Of a stretch of DNA of 64,000 nt, positions 1-10,925 are shown one piece after another. This stretch comes from Adenophora triphylla var. japonica (Eukaryota > Streptophyta > Magnoliopsida > Asterales > Campanulaceae): contig JAFEMH010001462.1 of assembly GCA_022495995.1 (NCBI GenBank), positions 310,001 to 374,000 of the forward strand, read 5' to 3'. Below the pieces are notes generated by a model. It saw only the letters and a list, made by a program, of their open reading frames with translations. It ran no database searches and was not told the origin of the DNA. The position numbers and the translations under genes were made by a program. Within the stretch, counting starts at the first letter, position 1; each line of letters begins with the position of its first letter.

Positions 1-1
1 A

Positions 2-715
2 TGGTCTTTCTTCCTAGCGGAATTTGACATCAAGTACGTGAACCAAAAGTCAATCAAGGGACGGGCAATGGCCGAACAACTGGCTGACTTCCCAACCGAC
101 GAGGCTCGAGGCCCCGAACCACAATTTCCAGACGAAGGAATCTTCGCACTCGAAGGCAAAAATCGATGGCAACTGTTCTTCGATGGAGCAGCCAACAAAA
201 AAGGAAATGGCATCGGTATGCTCTTGGTCGATCCCAAGGACGAGCACACCCCAATCGCCATAAAGCTCAATTTCGAGGTAACCAACAATGCCGCCAAATA
301 CGAAGCCTGCGCCGCCGGACTACAGGCCGCACTCGAAAGGAACGTCCAGAAACTCGAGGTCTATGGGGACTCACCGATCATCAACCAAGTTTCCAACAAG
401 TGGAAAACCATAGACCCAGGCTTGCAAAAATACCACGCCTGCATGGAGGACCTCATCACACAATTCGAAGAGGTCACCTTCCACTACTTGCCAAGGGACC
501 GAAATCGGTTTGCAGACGCCTTAGCCACCTTGGCTTCACTCGTGGAAATCCCCGAGGGAAAACCAATCAAGCCCTTCAAAGTCGGACGAAAGGAAATTCC
601 TGCCTACTGTTGCGAGATCGAACCAGAGCCCAGGCCCATCAATGAGACATGGTACAACCAGATCTTCCAATACCTCAAGAACGGGGAAACCGCCTTCATG
701 AACGAAGAAGGCTAA
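2..715 (+). pseudogene. Element B pol: second RNase H domain (archaeal-type) and linker
   Basis: The frame is open from base 2 to a stop just before 715 and continues from outside the window; the ATG at 38 is internal. The motif WQLFFDGAANKKGNG (about 166-212) starts the RNase H fold with its first catalytic Asp. VYGDSPIINQV carries another acidic residue, and DRNRFADALATLASL closes the domain. This second RNase H between the ordinary RNase H and integrase is characteristic of the Tat lineage and degrades the RNA strand of the reverse-transcription hybrid. The stop at the end interrupts the linker to integrase, where the homologous stretch of element A stays open, so B's pol polyprotein is broken here. 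Confidence 0.9.
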
Positions 716-719
716 CACA

Positions 720-965
720 GGGAAGGGGTCAAAGCCAAGAGCATCATGGCCCTAAAATGCCTTGCCTCTCACTTTGTCATCCTTGGGGACATGCTGTACA
801 AGAAACGCTACCAAGGACCACTCCTACGCTGCATCAGCCAGGGAGAGGCAAGCGAGCTCATGAACGAAGTCCACAATGGGGCTTGCGGTCCCCACATGAA
901 CGCCAGGGCCTTAATGCAAATCATTCTCCGGATGGGCTACTACTGGATCTCCATGGAGGCAGACT
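720..965 (+). pseudogene. Element B integrase, N-terminal zinc-finger part, cut by element A
   Basis: Frame from about 720, with Met at 746, reading SHFVILGDMLYKKRYQGP and then the two His of the integrase HHCC finger in EVHNGACGPHMNARA. It ends at ISMEAD, where element A's LTR begins at 966. The Cys pair of the finger (SCDKCQRF) is found on the other side of A at about 18509-18532, so this is one domain split by a 17.5-kb insertion. The 5 bases before the break, AGACT, recur after A as a target duplication. Confidence 0.92.
961..965. repeat. Left target-site duplication of element A (AGACT)
   Basis: AGACT immediately precedes the TG of the 5' LTR and is repeated exactly at 18490-18494 after the 3' LTR. 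A 5-bp duplication is usual for Ty3/gypsy integrases. Confidence 0.93.
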
Positions 966-2565
966 TGTAAGTACCCAAATCTGGCTCATGCCTTCCGGTT
1001 AATTTTTCCCGACAATTTCGGTAAGCTTTCCGGTAATTCCCCCGACCTTCCCAGCGTTCCGGAAACATTCCGGAACTGTTTTTTATTAAATAAGGGCTGA
1101 AGGGGATCCTTCCTAATTAAGAAACACATTTTTCTTAATTAGGAAGGAGGGTTCTAGAATTTGCCACCTTGCATGGTTCTAGAATGCTGAGTCATTCAGG
1201 ATAAGCCCGCACAGCTGCATTAGCTCGCTGCTCTTAGCCGCACGGCTTCATTCACCTTATCCAGATTACCTATAAATAGAGGCCTCCTCTACCCATTTCA
1301 ACACACACAATAGAGGCACAAAATACACAATACACTTATAAACACTCCCAAGACGTGAAGAATATTGGTGCAAGCTCAAGAAGGTGAAGAAGGAAGGCCA
1401 AGAAGCTACCTCCCTCCTCCTTGAAGACCCAAGACCAACCTCTCCTCCTAGCTCCGTTCAAGAAGCAAAGGAAGCAATTGGTAACCTCGCACGCCCTAAC
1501 CTTGCTTTTAATTGATATACTTGCTCATTGCATTCATATATCTTGCTTGGGACTTGGCATTTATTCATAAAGATCACATCTTTATCACCCCCTTTCCCTT
1601 TTGCATGCATTAAGACCTCATTTGTCATAAAAATGTAGTCTTTTTCATAAAGGTGCATCCTTTGCACCTAAAACCCCCATTTTCAAATAAAAATGTCATT
1701 TTTATGCATCATTTGCACATAAAAATCCAATCTTTTCAATAAAAATGCATCCTTTGCATTCAAAAACCTTTTCCAATGCATCATTTGCATAAAAATCCTA
1801 TCTTTACGCATCACTTGCATAAAGATCATTTCTTTCAATCAAAAAGCATCATTTGCTAAAACCAAAAATGTCATCTTTTCATTAAAGAGTCATTTTTCAT
1901 CATGCATTTCCCTTTCCCCAACCTTGGAACGGACCGGTGTAAAAGATCCTATCTTTACATCGTTCCTTCCATTAAAGGTTCACGATTTCTTTGGAAAGGG
2001 ATAACCTTGAACCCTATATCTCCGATTATCGCTTAAGAAAGAGTATGAAGCCTCTATACGAGCTCGACCGTCTTAAAGCGTAGGATTGATGGGCTAAGGA
2101 CCCTCCTTTTCTAAAGAACCTCATCTTTGACCAAAAGAGAGTCATTCTCTCGATCACGCAAGTCCCGAGGGTCCCGAGGTTAAAATGCGATGATCACAAG
2201 TCATAAGATGAGGACGGGATCATAATCCCAAATACATAAAATTCCAAGGAATCCCGAGCGACAACCAACAAATGGTTTGTACGTCCGGAAGACAACTTGG
2301 GACATTCCCCCTTTTTCTCAAACACATGCACACAAGAAAGCACGCAAGCAAGCACGATTACGAAATCTTGGGAGACTTGCTCCGGCAAGGCACTTTGGGT
2401 GAACGCCAAACGTTCTTCCCAAGGGGTAACTTAACCTCCGAACCCAAGTAAAAACCTTTTTCAAAGTTTTGAGGTAATCAAAATGGCGTGGCGACTCCGT
2501 TTTTCAAATAACTCGGATGTCTTCAAACTCGCGTGAATCCAACAAAATTTGGGCACACATTCACG
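966..2565 (+). repeat. Element A 5' LTR
   Basis: Begins TGTAAGTACCCAAATCTGG and ends near CACATTCAC; the 3' LTR ends CACATTCACA, so the last base here looks mutated (CG for CA). The TATA box is at 1271-1278. The R/U5 part at about 1550-1900 is rich in short A/T hairpins. Near the 3' end, at about 2484-2500, it carries GGCGTGGCGACTCCG, an echo of the primer-binding site. The sequence is almost identical to 16884-18489. Confidence 0.94.
1205..1278 (+). promoter_or_regulatory. Element A LTR core promoter with a pair of inverted repeats
   Basis: TATAAATA lies at 1271-1278. Upstream are CCCGCACAGCT (degenerate, ending 1216; the 3' LTR copy reads CCCGCACGGCT) and a perfect AGCCG-CA-CGGCT at 1236-1247. 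The copies end 31 bp apart and the second ends 23 bp before TATA. The same motif recurs upstream of both antisense genes of A. The promoter role is inferred from position. Confidence 0.75.
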
Positions 2566-2567
2566 CT

Positions 2568-2585
2568 TGGCGACTACTGGGATGA
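2568..2585 (+). other. Element A primer-binding site (degenerate, tRNA-Arg-like)
   Basis: TGGCGACTACTGGGATGATC starts 2 bases after the LTR. Element F has the cleaner TGGCGACTCCGCTGGGGAC at the equivalent place. That is close to the complement of a plant tRNA-Arg 3' end, the primer reported for Ogre elements. In A bases are missing from the middle, so priming may be weak. Confidence 0.72.
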
Positions 2586-4263
2586 TCCCAAAGGAGAAAA
2601 GCTTTATTTTCAAAACAAAAAATCGATACTCGGTATATAGGTGGAAACCACTTACCCTTCCTGTACACTCCCTGATGTGGGAGTTGGGATAACCGGTGGT
2701 TTAACAATCCCACGTACCGGTATCACAATTTTGAAAAAAAATAAAAGAAAGCTTTTCCCTTTTGAGCGGGTTAGACTCCCGTCGCCGATTTCATTAATCA
2801 TGCTTGCTTTCTTTACCATGCATTGCATCATTTGCATCTTGGAATTTCGTGCATACTTTGAAACGGGAAACAACCCGAAAATAGCAAAAGGAGTGGAACC
2901 CGGAAAATTGATCCATGCGCCGTACGGCTCAATCCTCCTTGGATTCTCGACCGGGCGACCTCGGTGGCAATTCCACCAGAAAATTGAGGTTAATCTGCAG
3001 CCCTAGCACTTGGGGCTACTCAGCCCATGACCGATCGGGGCTCCTGTAAAATTTACGTGCTTACGTGTTGCATTTTCCCCGTCCCGAAAATCATTCCTTT
3101 AAAACACATTTATGAAAATTTCGTTTTAACTCAAAAAGGAACAATTTTAGGAGACCGCACACTACGCGCACTGATATATCCCGTACACTTTGCACGCACG
3201 TCCTTCAAACCCGAGGGTGGTTCCAAATGCAGCCACGGACAGCCTTACGATGCTCCCGGCGCGCACGGAATCATCCCAACCTCCCCATGGCAGCAAGTGT
3301 CGACCAATGCACAAACCGTGTCACACGTTTCAAAAACCGTGACTTTTGGTTGGTTTTTGGTCTAGTCCGTGTCATATAGCCCAGCTTGCATACCCACGTA
3401 AAGGTCAAGCCTTAGTTCATAATCGGAAGAAGAACTCGCCAAAATTCCAACAAGGAAAAATTGGCGAGATCTCAACTCCGACATTCACTATTGACCTTGA
3501 CCCGCACGGAATGCGTAAGAGTCAAGACCGAGTCTTTGCCAAAAATCAAAAGATCTTTCGCTCAAGCGAAGCTCGCCAAAATTCCGACAAGGAAAAATTG
3601 GCAAGATCTTGACCGGCATTGACTTCGATTCCGACCCACGCACCGTGTATGCAACGAAGTTCAATGTGACACCGTGTCATCCGGCTTTTTACCGCCCGAC
3701 CCATGCCTATTATTCTCTGACATTACCGAAAGTCGAAACCGTCATTCGCTCAAGCGAAACTCGCCAAAGATCCGTCAAGGCAGAGACGAGACTTTCCCGT
3801 ATTGCCTTGACTATAATCCGCATCGTCGTGCGTTGAAAGGTCCTATGACCCGCTAGACCCGATAGGAGCGTTCTTTACTCCTCGGTCGGTGGGATCCGCG
3901 TGCCCTATAGGACCCTCGCCCGGGCCGTCCACCCCGGGAGGTCGAAATACTGTGTGGAATACGAGGGGCTTATAGACGTAGTGACGAACCCACCGATCCA
4001 GATCTAGAGTAGTTGTGAAAAAGAAGGGCGTAACCCCTTTTCCAACCAAATAGATATTAATAAAAGACACCTGTTTTAAGTAAACTTGAAGATTCTAATT
4101 TGCATATTGCCCGAGCCTTCACCAAACACCTACCCCGAGTCTAAACCTTTCCTATCCCTTTCCCGCAGCCGAGAAAGAAGTGGGTGAGAACACCGGGTCC
4201 GCCGACTTGTTAGCGCAGTAATCCTCGTACAGCCCGCCGTAATCCTCGCTCGAGAGTCGAATG
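2586..4263 (+). other. Element A leader (5' untranslated region)
   Basis: No gene is recognised in about 1.7 kb; the short open frames are unrelated to gag-pol. At about 3885-4030 there is a GC-rich block (CCCTATAGGACCCTCGCCCG, then CCACCCCGGGAGGTC) that is nearly identical to element F at about 48889-49015, while most of the rest is diverged. Its position before gag suggests an RNA packaging or dimerisation signal. The paired CCTATAGG and CCCGGG palindromes fit that, but this is inference. Confidence 0.6.
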
Positions 4264-6190
4264 GCCGATTTGGACAGAGAACAAGGCCGGTTTGGGTAAC
4301 CAGATGACTAGGGAAGAAGAGCTAGCCTTAGCCCCGGAAAACAGTCGTAAGGCCCATGAGGAACAAAGCAAGCCACGCTCATTGAAGCGCTTCGTCGTCA
4401 TGGAGTTCAAATAGTGGTCGAGCCCAACGGTTCCTTGGTAATGGTAGAAGATGAGCCTCCGTATGCCCATCTCACTCCATCACCTATAACCAATGCCCTC
4501 CTCCATCCTCATACGATCCCTTATCCAGGATTACCCCTCTTCGCCCTTTCCAACATCTCAAGCCATCAGATCCCGACACCCTCACCTCCTCAAATGAGAC
4601 CCAGCTTTGTTCCCTATCAACGTAAAGCAAACGCCTCGCCTATCCCTGCTATGCAGCCTCTCGCATTACCCCACGGATTCACTCCCTCTCCTCGCATGGG
4701 CCATCCTGTGCATTCCCTAGGCCTCAAAATCAGCTCAATGATCCTTTCAATTCATGTCCCGCCACAAAGCAGATCTTCCACCTCCAACTTTGCCAACAGG
4801 ACCCTGTGAGGTTCCGTGATCCTTTTTCCTACTTCGGAAATTATGAGCCTAATTCCTATGCCTCCGGCCCGTCTCACTGAACACGGACCCGGTCAAGTTT
4901 ACACTTACTTCCCTCCAAAGATCCCCAAGCCTTGGTACCAGCCTACCACCGTGCCACCTACCGTCCTTCCACCCAAATCGATAAGCCTTCTCCTAATCGA
5001 GCAATCCTAAACCATCCCCCGACTCCGACATGGCTTGGCTAATGGAACAAGTTAGGTCCATGCAAGAGAAGTTTGGGGAAATAAACACCAAGAGGACAAA
5101 GATACCGTATCACCGATCCCAAGAAAGTTGTCCCTCTCCCTCCAAAATTCCGAATGCCGTAAATTGAAAAGTTCAACGGCACCGATTGTCCCCTGACTCA
5201 CATTGAAAGCTACATTCTTGCCATGAGAGCCAAAGATTGTACGCAAAGAACAAATGGCCGACCATTTTCGCTATCATTAAAAGGTTCAAACTCTTAGGTG
5301 GTTCCCGCATGTGAAACCAGAGGCCCGAGCTACTTGGGACCAGATCAAGGAAGCGTTCCTAGAAAAGTATAAGGCCAATTTGAATTGGGAAACCAGCCTA
5401 ATGACCTACTGTGGTACCCTACAACGTTCGATGAGCCAGCAAGTGAATTCTACAAGAGATGGAATTGGAAGCTCGGTGAAATGATGACCCCACTCAATGA
5501 AGAGGAACAGATGGAGATCTTCCAATCTTGCTTGAAACCTCAACTAAGAGTCCAAATTGGCAATTACTACTATCCCGACCTTCGGGCAATGGTAAATGCC
5601 GGCACCAAGTTTGAGAATGCCTTCAATATGGCCCCGCCACAGAATGCCTAGCTTCTTATCGCTACAAAGCACCGGTGTCAAATGCCCCACTGCCACCGTG
5701 AAAGGAAAAGAAGTGATTGGCGCCGTTAATTACATTCGTAATGAGAAAGCGGGATGTAATGCAAAGCCAAGCCGCTGCAAAGCCAAAGCTCCCTTTCTAT
5801 ACCGCCGAAGATTTCTAATGCCACTAGAAAAGGTCTTCGACGGTTTGGTAGCCCAAGGACTCATCGACCTTTGGAAAACCGGAAGCCCAGAACCCCAAAG
5901 ACGTAATGGACGAGACCAAACACCGTCGCTTTCACAAATATCATGGCCATAACACTAATGATTGCACCTACCCGAAGTTCCCGATCTCTCGCCTAGTTGA
6001 AGAAGGCAAGCTAGAACCACCTCGGGGTCCCAATGTGGTCAAGAATCCTCTTCCCGCTAACAATCGAGTCAACATGATCGAGTTCGGAGGAACAAATGGA
6101 AACGGTTTTGGAAATCCAGAGGTCATAGATATCCCGAAATTCAATGTTCCTTATGCCGAATTACAGTGGAAATGGAAAGATCTCGATTAA
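4264..6190 (+). pseudogene. Element A gag (decayed)
   Basis: Pieces of a Tat-type gag lie in shifting frames. A proline-rich N-terminal region lies at about 4414-5010. A capsid-like stretch follows at about 5160-5650, including NGTDCPLTHIESYILAMRAK and EFYKRWNWKLGEMMTPL. A C-terminal region reaches 6190 with a zinc-knuckle-like FHKYHGHNTNDC at about 5926-5970. Gag forms the particle that packages the RNA. At least four frame changes or stops interrupt it, so no intact Gag could be made. It is assigned from characteristic phrases, so the domain edges are approximate. Confidence 0.75.
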
Positions 6191-7185
6191 TGCCGCCGCC
6201 ATGGAGGGACAAGCTTGGACCCATAGTCGGAACTGATTTCGTTAATGTTGTCGTAGCTCGGCCTACTTTTCTACGACATCGAACCAAGAACCATGGTCAA
6301 GATTACGTAAGAAAGGCTCACTTGTGAAGACTGCGAGTTTGAAGTAAAACAAGCCATGTTAATGAAAGTCTCTCCAGAACCCTTCATCACCCATGATGAG
6401 CATAATGTGTTTGTAATGGCTCTTACTACTCCCGAGGATCATTCCCAACCCCCTATTTGGGAAAAAGGTAGAGAGAAGAGTGAACAAGCCAGAAGACTTT
6501 TGGGATGAAGAAAGTTGTATCTCATATGCTGAAAGCACAACCGGTCCTATCGCCCCAGAGGTACAAATGGATGAAGTTAAGTTCGTAAAGGAGATTCCGC
6601 CGTATCAGCCGAGTACTTCCTATGGAATTGGTGTCGACAAAGGCAATAATGATCCGCAGAGTGCACAATCAAATGACAACGCCGGCAAGATCAAGTACTC
6701 CCCCAGGGCAACAACAAGAAGGAGTGAGATCCCGGTCCAACCCTTGTCAAGTCCCCCTTCGAGTCAATAAGTAGCGTAGGGTCCAGAGTCGTGAGCGTCT
6801 ATTCGCCGAGTCAGAATCTTTGAATTCCAGTCCTCGTAGTCATCCGAAGGCCTCACGCCCGAGGATTATGAAAATGTAATCGATGTCATCTTTCCCCTTA
6901 TTTTGAATGAAATGACAAATCTTTCGATTATCCTCTTATTGCACAACTTAACAAATGATAAATTAACTCAAAACTTAACAAATGCTTAATAATGAATCAT
7001 TTGAACAAGATGCAAACACACTAAACGAACAATACATTAAAGAAATCTTTAAGCTGTGTTTCGTAAAAAAGGAAAACCGGGCCCAAGATGCCGAGGAGGT
7101 TTTGATAAGTGTGAACTTGGGTACTATTGAGGAACCTAAAGAGACACAGATTGGAAGCTTCTTCCAGGGGTTGAAAGGGACAGAT
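6191..7185 (+). pseudogene. Element A gag-pol linker; no protease motif seen
   Basis: Broken frames include a 96-codon stretch at 6480-6770 (acidic and Ser-rich) and a later SVNLGTIEEPKETQIGSFF at about 7107-7165 that directly precedes RT in other Tat elements (C at about 35560, F at about 52040). I do not find the retropepsin signature (VDNGSSVNVLP) that is present in element F at about 50640, so the protease appears deleted or unrecognisable here. The stretch 6790-6980 resembles F 51740-51900. Confidence 0.6.
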
Positions 7186-8054
7186 TGATCGAGCCGCTCG
7201 TAGAATACGTCGACGTGTTTGCATGGTCATACAAGGATATGCCGGGCTAGACAGTTCGATAGTAGAGCACGTAATCCCTCTAGCACCGCATGCTAAGCCA
7301 AGCAGCGTAAAACCGAGAAAGATCAAGCCGGAATGGTCTCTACAGTCAAGGAAGAAATTGAGAAGCTACTGCGGGTAGGGTTCATCGTAGTCATTGAATA
7401 CCCGACATGGTTGTCCAACATCGTGACCGTAACCAAGGCCAATGGGAAGGTGCGCCGCCGTGTGGATTTCCGAGATCCGAACAAGGCCAGCCCCAAAGAC
7501 GACTACCCTCTCGCCAAACATAGACATCCCGGTGGACTCCACTTCCAACTACGAAGTCAAATCCTTCGTTGATGGTTTTGCAGCTACAACCAGATCAAGA
7601 TGGCCGAGGAAGACCAAGAAAAGACACCTTCACCACACCATGGGGAACCCACTGTTATACAAGCAATGCCATTCGGGCTCAAGAATGCCGGGCTACTTAC
7701 CAAAGGGCAGCGACCGCGCTTTTTCATGACATGATCCACAAGGAGATTGAGGTCTACGTAGATGATATGATAATCCACTCCAAAGGAAAGGGTGGGCAGC
7801 ATTTTGTTGACCTACGAAAATTCTTTGAGAGGTTGAGACAAAGATTCCATGAGACTAAACCCCGCCAAATGCACCTTCGGAGTGACAAGGGGAAAAGTGC
7901 TTGGGTATATGGTCACAGAGCGAGGTATAGAAGTTGACCCCCGAAAGATCAAAGCCATCATGGATATGAGGCCACCTCAAACCCGCATGTAAGTCAAGAG
8001 CTTCATGGGTAAATTGCAAGACATCGCCCGTTTCGTCAATCGGGCCCGACCACT
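7186..8054 (+). pseudogene. Element A reverse transcriptase (frameshifted)
   Basis: The RT fingers and palm are recognisable. EEIEKLLRVGF is at about 7345 and RVDFRDPNKASPKDDYPL at about 7458-7512. A frameshift follows at about 7515 and another at about 7580. The catalytic YVDDMIIHSKG is then intact at about 7755-7787. Further shifts lie at about 7840-7880, before GYMVTERGIEVDP. At least four shifts and a stop at about 7989 break it. RT copies the element RNA into DNA. Element C carries a nearly intact relative at 34631-35359 that serves as the template for these assignments. Confidence 0.88.
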
Positions 8055-8560
8055 ATGTGCGAGCCCATCTTCAAGCTCATGAAGAAGAATGTGGACAACG
8101 AATGGACCGAAGAATGCCAAGATGCCTTTGACCGCATCAAGGCATACTTAGTACATCCCCCGGTACTATGCCCCCACATAGACAGAAGCCTCTTCGCTTC
8201 TATCTCACTGGTCACAGCATACCTTATAGCTGGGGCTATGCTTGCCCAGAGAAGAAAGATTCTCGGGTAGAAACGCCATTTACTTTGTCACTGGAGCTAC
8301 AAGGGAGTGAGCTCAATTACTCAAAGCATGTGAAAAGACTCGTGCAGGATCGGTCTCGGTAGTCGGCAAGTTAAAGCATTATATGCAAGCCCACCCCGCG
8401 AATTTGGTCTCGAAAATGGACCCCATCAAGTACATCTTTGACAAGCCTTCCCTCTCGATGCGTTTAGCGAAGTGGTCCTTCTTCTTGGCGTAATACGACA
8501 TCAACTATGTGACCGTAAAGGCCATCAAGGGTCAAGCATTGTCGATCACCCGGCGAACTT
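8055..8560 (+). pseudogene. Element A first RNase H domain (decayed)
   Basis: The open piece 8055-8270 reads CEPIFKLMKKN then EWTEECQDAFDRIKAYL, the connection between RT and RNase H. It is followed in other frames by sequence resembling NAIYF...ELNYS (8268-8330) and KHYMQAHPANLVSKMDPIKY (about 8374-8433). It is the usual Ty3-type RNase H position, broken by a stop at 8268 and several indels. Confidence 0.75.
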
Positions 8561-8624
8561 CCCCAAGAATGAAGACAGAGGCCCCGAACCCCAATTCCCG
8601 CATGAAGGGATCTTTGGCAGTTGA

Positions 8625-9044
8625 GCCTCGAGAATAGATGGCAATTGTTCTTTGACTGGAGCCGCTAACAAAAGAGGAAATGGTGTAGGAATGCTATTCG
8701 TCGATCCGAAAGATGAGCATACCCCCATAGCCCTCAAGTTGAACTTTCCCGCCACGAACAATGTCGCCGAGTATGAAGCCCGCATTGCCGGTTTGGAGGC
8801 CGCCTTAGAAAGAAATGTCAAGGAGCTCGAAGTTTACGGAGACTCACCCCGATCATCAACCAAGTCTCCAACAAGTGGAAGAATGTGGACCCTAATCTGC
8901 AACGGTATCATGCCCATATGGAGGGAGTTAACCGGACAGCTCGTAGAAGTGACTTTCCACTACTTGCCGAGGGAAAAGAACAGATTCGCAGATGCCCTAG
9001 CTACTCTAGCCTCATTGGTAGAGATCCCCGAGGAAAAGCCATAA
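8625..9044 (+). pseudogene. Element A second RNase H domain (archaeal-type)
   Basis: Best frame 8652-9044: NKRGNGVGMLFVDPKDEHTP, then EYEARIAGLEAALERNVKEL, VYGDSP and finally LPREKNRFADALATLASLV. It is closely related to B at 166-560 and C at about 33690-34130. A shift just before 8652 separates it from WQLFFD, and another at about 8850 (SPRSSTKSP in place of the expected helix) damages the middle of the fold. Confidence 0.85.
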
Positions 9045-10387
9045 AGCCCTTCAGTAGTGGGTAGAAGAGAAGCCCCAGCCTTCTCGTTGTGAAGTGGACC
9101 TGGGACCCGAGCCTATAAAGGAACCTTGGTACAATCAGATTTACCAATTCCTCAAAGACGGAGAGTCAGCTTTCGTAGACGAAGAAGGTAGACCAAAAGA
9201 AGGAGTCGAGCCAAAAGCTTGCGAGCCCCGAAAAGGTTGGCCTCCCATTATGTCATCCTAGGAGGCAACCTGTACAAGAAGCGGTATCAAGGACCGCTCC
9301 TCTTATGTGTCACTCAAGAAAGAGCCAGAGAGTTGATGACCGAAGTCCACAATGGTCCTTGCGGTCCTCACATGAATGCCGAGCCCCGATGCAAGTGATC
9401 CTCGAATGGGTTACTACCGGATCTCCATGGAGACAGACATCGCCCAAGACGTCCGAACTCGCGACAAGTGCCAGCGGTTTGCCAACCTCAACCATCTCCC
9501 ACCTCATGACCTGTACCGCATGACGACTCCTTGGCCAAGTTTGCAACTTGGGGCATTGACGTGATAGGGAAAATAGCCCCGACAGAAGCAATGGGCACGA
9601 GTTCGTGTTGGTAGCCATCGACTACTTCACCAAGTGGGTAGAGGCCAAGTCCTACAAGGTCCTCACTTCCGTAAAAGTGGCCCGCTTCATCAAAGAAAAC
9701 ATAATGTGCAGATATGGGGTGCCCAACGAGATCATTTCGATAATGGGTCACACTTCGAAGGAGACAGCGATAGACCGCTGCCGAATTCGTAGTTACTCGC
9801 CACAAGTCGTCCCCGCATGCACCTCGCACCAATGGAGCCGTGGAAGCTGCTAATAAGACACTCGAGCGGATCATCCGAAGATGGCCACCCGTGGTCGTGA
9901 TTGGCCCGAAAATCTGCACCTAGCACTCGGGGCTACGTAACGCTCTGCGTAACACCCACAGAGAAACTCCTTTTGCCCTAACTTACGGGATGGAAGCGGT
10001 GTTACCAGCGGAGTTGGAAATCCCGTCATTAAGGGTCCTCCTGGAAAACAAGGTCAACGAAGTAGAATGGCTACGAAGCCGCATGATGAATTGGCCTTGC
10101 TCGATGAGAGAAGGCTCAAAGCCATGGAGCACACCCGAGCCTACCAGAGGCGAATGGCCAGTAGCGTTTGATAAGAAAGTCAAAGCCGGAAACATCAAAG
10201 AGGGTGACTTAGTGCCGAAAGTAAAGCCCCTACAGAGACAACCCCCGGGAAAATGGGAACCCGTTTGGATCGGCCCTTATGTAGTGCGTAAGATACCGTC
10301 AGAGGAGCAATGACGCTTGCGTACTTGGACGACAATCCCTTTGTCCACCCAGTCAACGGTGATAAACTCCGAAGATACTATGTCTAA
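9045..10387 (+). pseudogene. Element A integrase (frameshifted)
   Basis: All integrase parts are present in mixed frames: linker from 9045, zinc finger at about 9340-9490 (the CQRFANLNHLPPHDLYR end is clear), catalytic core starting LATWGIDVIG near 9540, and FVLVAIDYFTKWVEAKSYKV at about 9602-9660. A one-base loss follows near 9740, at the second catalytic Asp. The C-terminal part has GKWEPVWIGPYVVRKI at about 10250-10300, and the end is RRYYV with stop TAA at 10385-10387. Integrase inserts the DNA copy. This copy cannot be functional. Confidence 0.88.
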
Positions 10388-10925
10388 TAAAAAAAAAAAA
10401 AGAAAAAAAAAAAGAAAAATCTTAGTGCAAAAAGAGTAATACCCAAATTAGGCCGAAAAACCCCAAAAGGGCGGTCTAGGCAAAAACAGGTTGCACAAAA
10501 AAAAAAAAAAAAAAAAAGACTTAGTTTTGTTAGTTCACCAGAATGAACTACGAAGACCTGAGCCCCTTAGCCTTTCTTGTAAAAGGGGAACGTAGGCACT
10601 CATATATGGTTCGGTCTAAACAATAAAAAAAAAAGGGCAATAAAGCTTCCATAAAGTGCGTCCTTAGCAATAAATAAAAGGGTATTTCAGTTTTCATAAA
10701 ACGGGTCCCAAGTAATAAGACATTTGAATTTCCATGCAACATGTCTTGATTAATTTCTAAAATAATATTTCTTGTTCATTACAAGTCAAAAATTTCTTGA
10801 TGAGTTCAAGCACGGCTCTACCTCTTGACTCGCTAACCTCGCTAAAAGATCTAAAATACAATAAAATGCCTAAATAAACTAATGTGTTTGCAAATGGCAA
10901 TAAGAGGATCTTGAGAAAAGACTTG
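10388..10925 (+). other. Element A spacer between integrase and antisense genes, with conserved folded motif
   Basis: No gene. It holds A-rich tracts (10387-10520), then GAACTACGAAGACCTGAGCC (about 10545) and GGGGAACGTAGGCA (about 10586-10600) ending near GGTTCGGTCT. CTACG and CGTAG can pair. The same motif follows integrase in B (about 19491), C (minus, about 31998-32070), E (minus, about 63797-63875) and F (about 53325), so it is a conserved element feature. Near 10740-10880 is ATTTCTTGATGAGTTCAAGC, also seen in B at about 20140. Confidence 0.65.
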
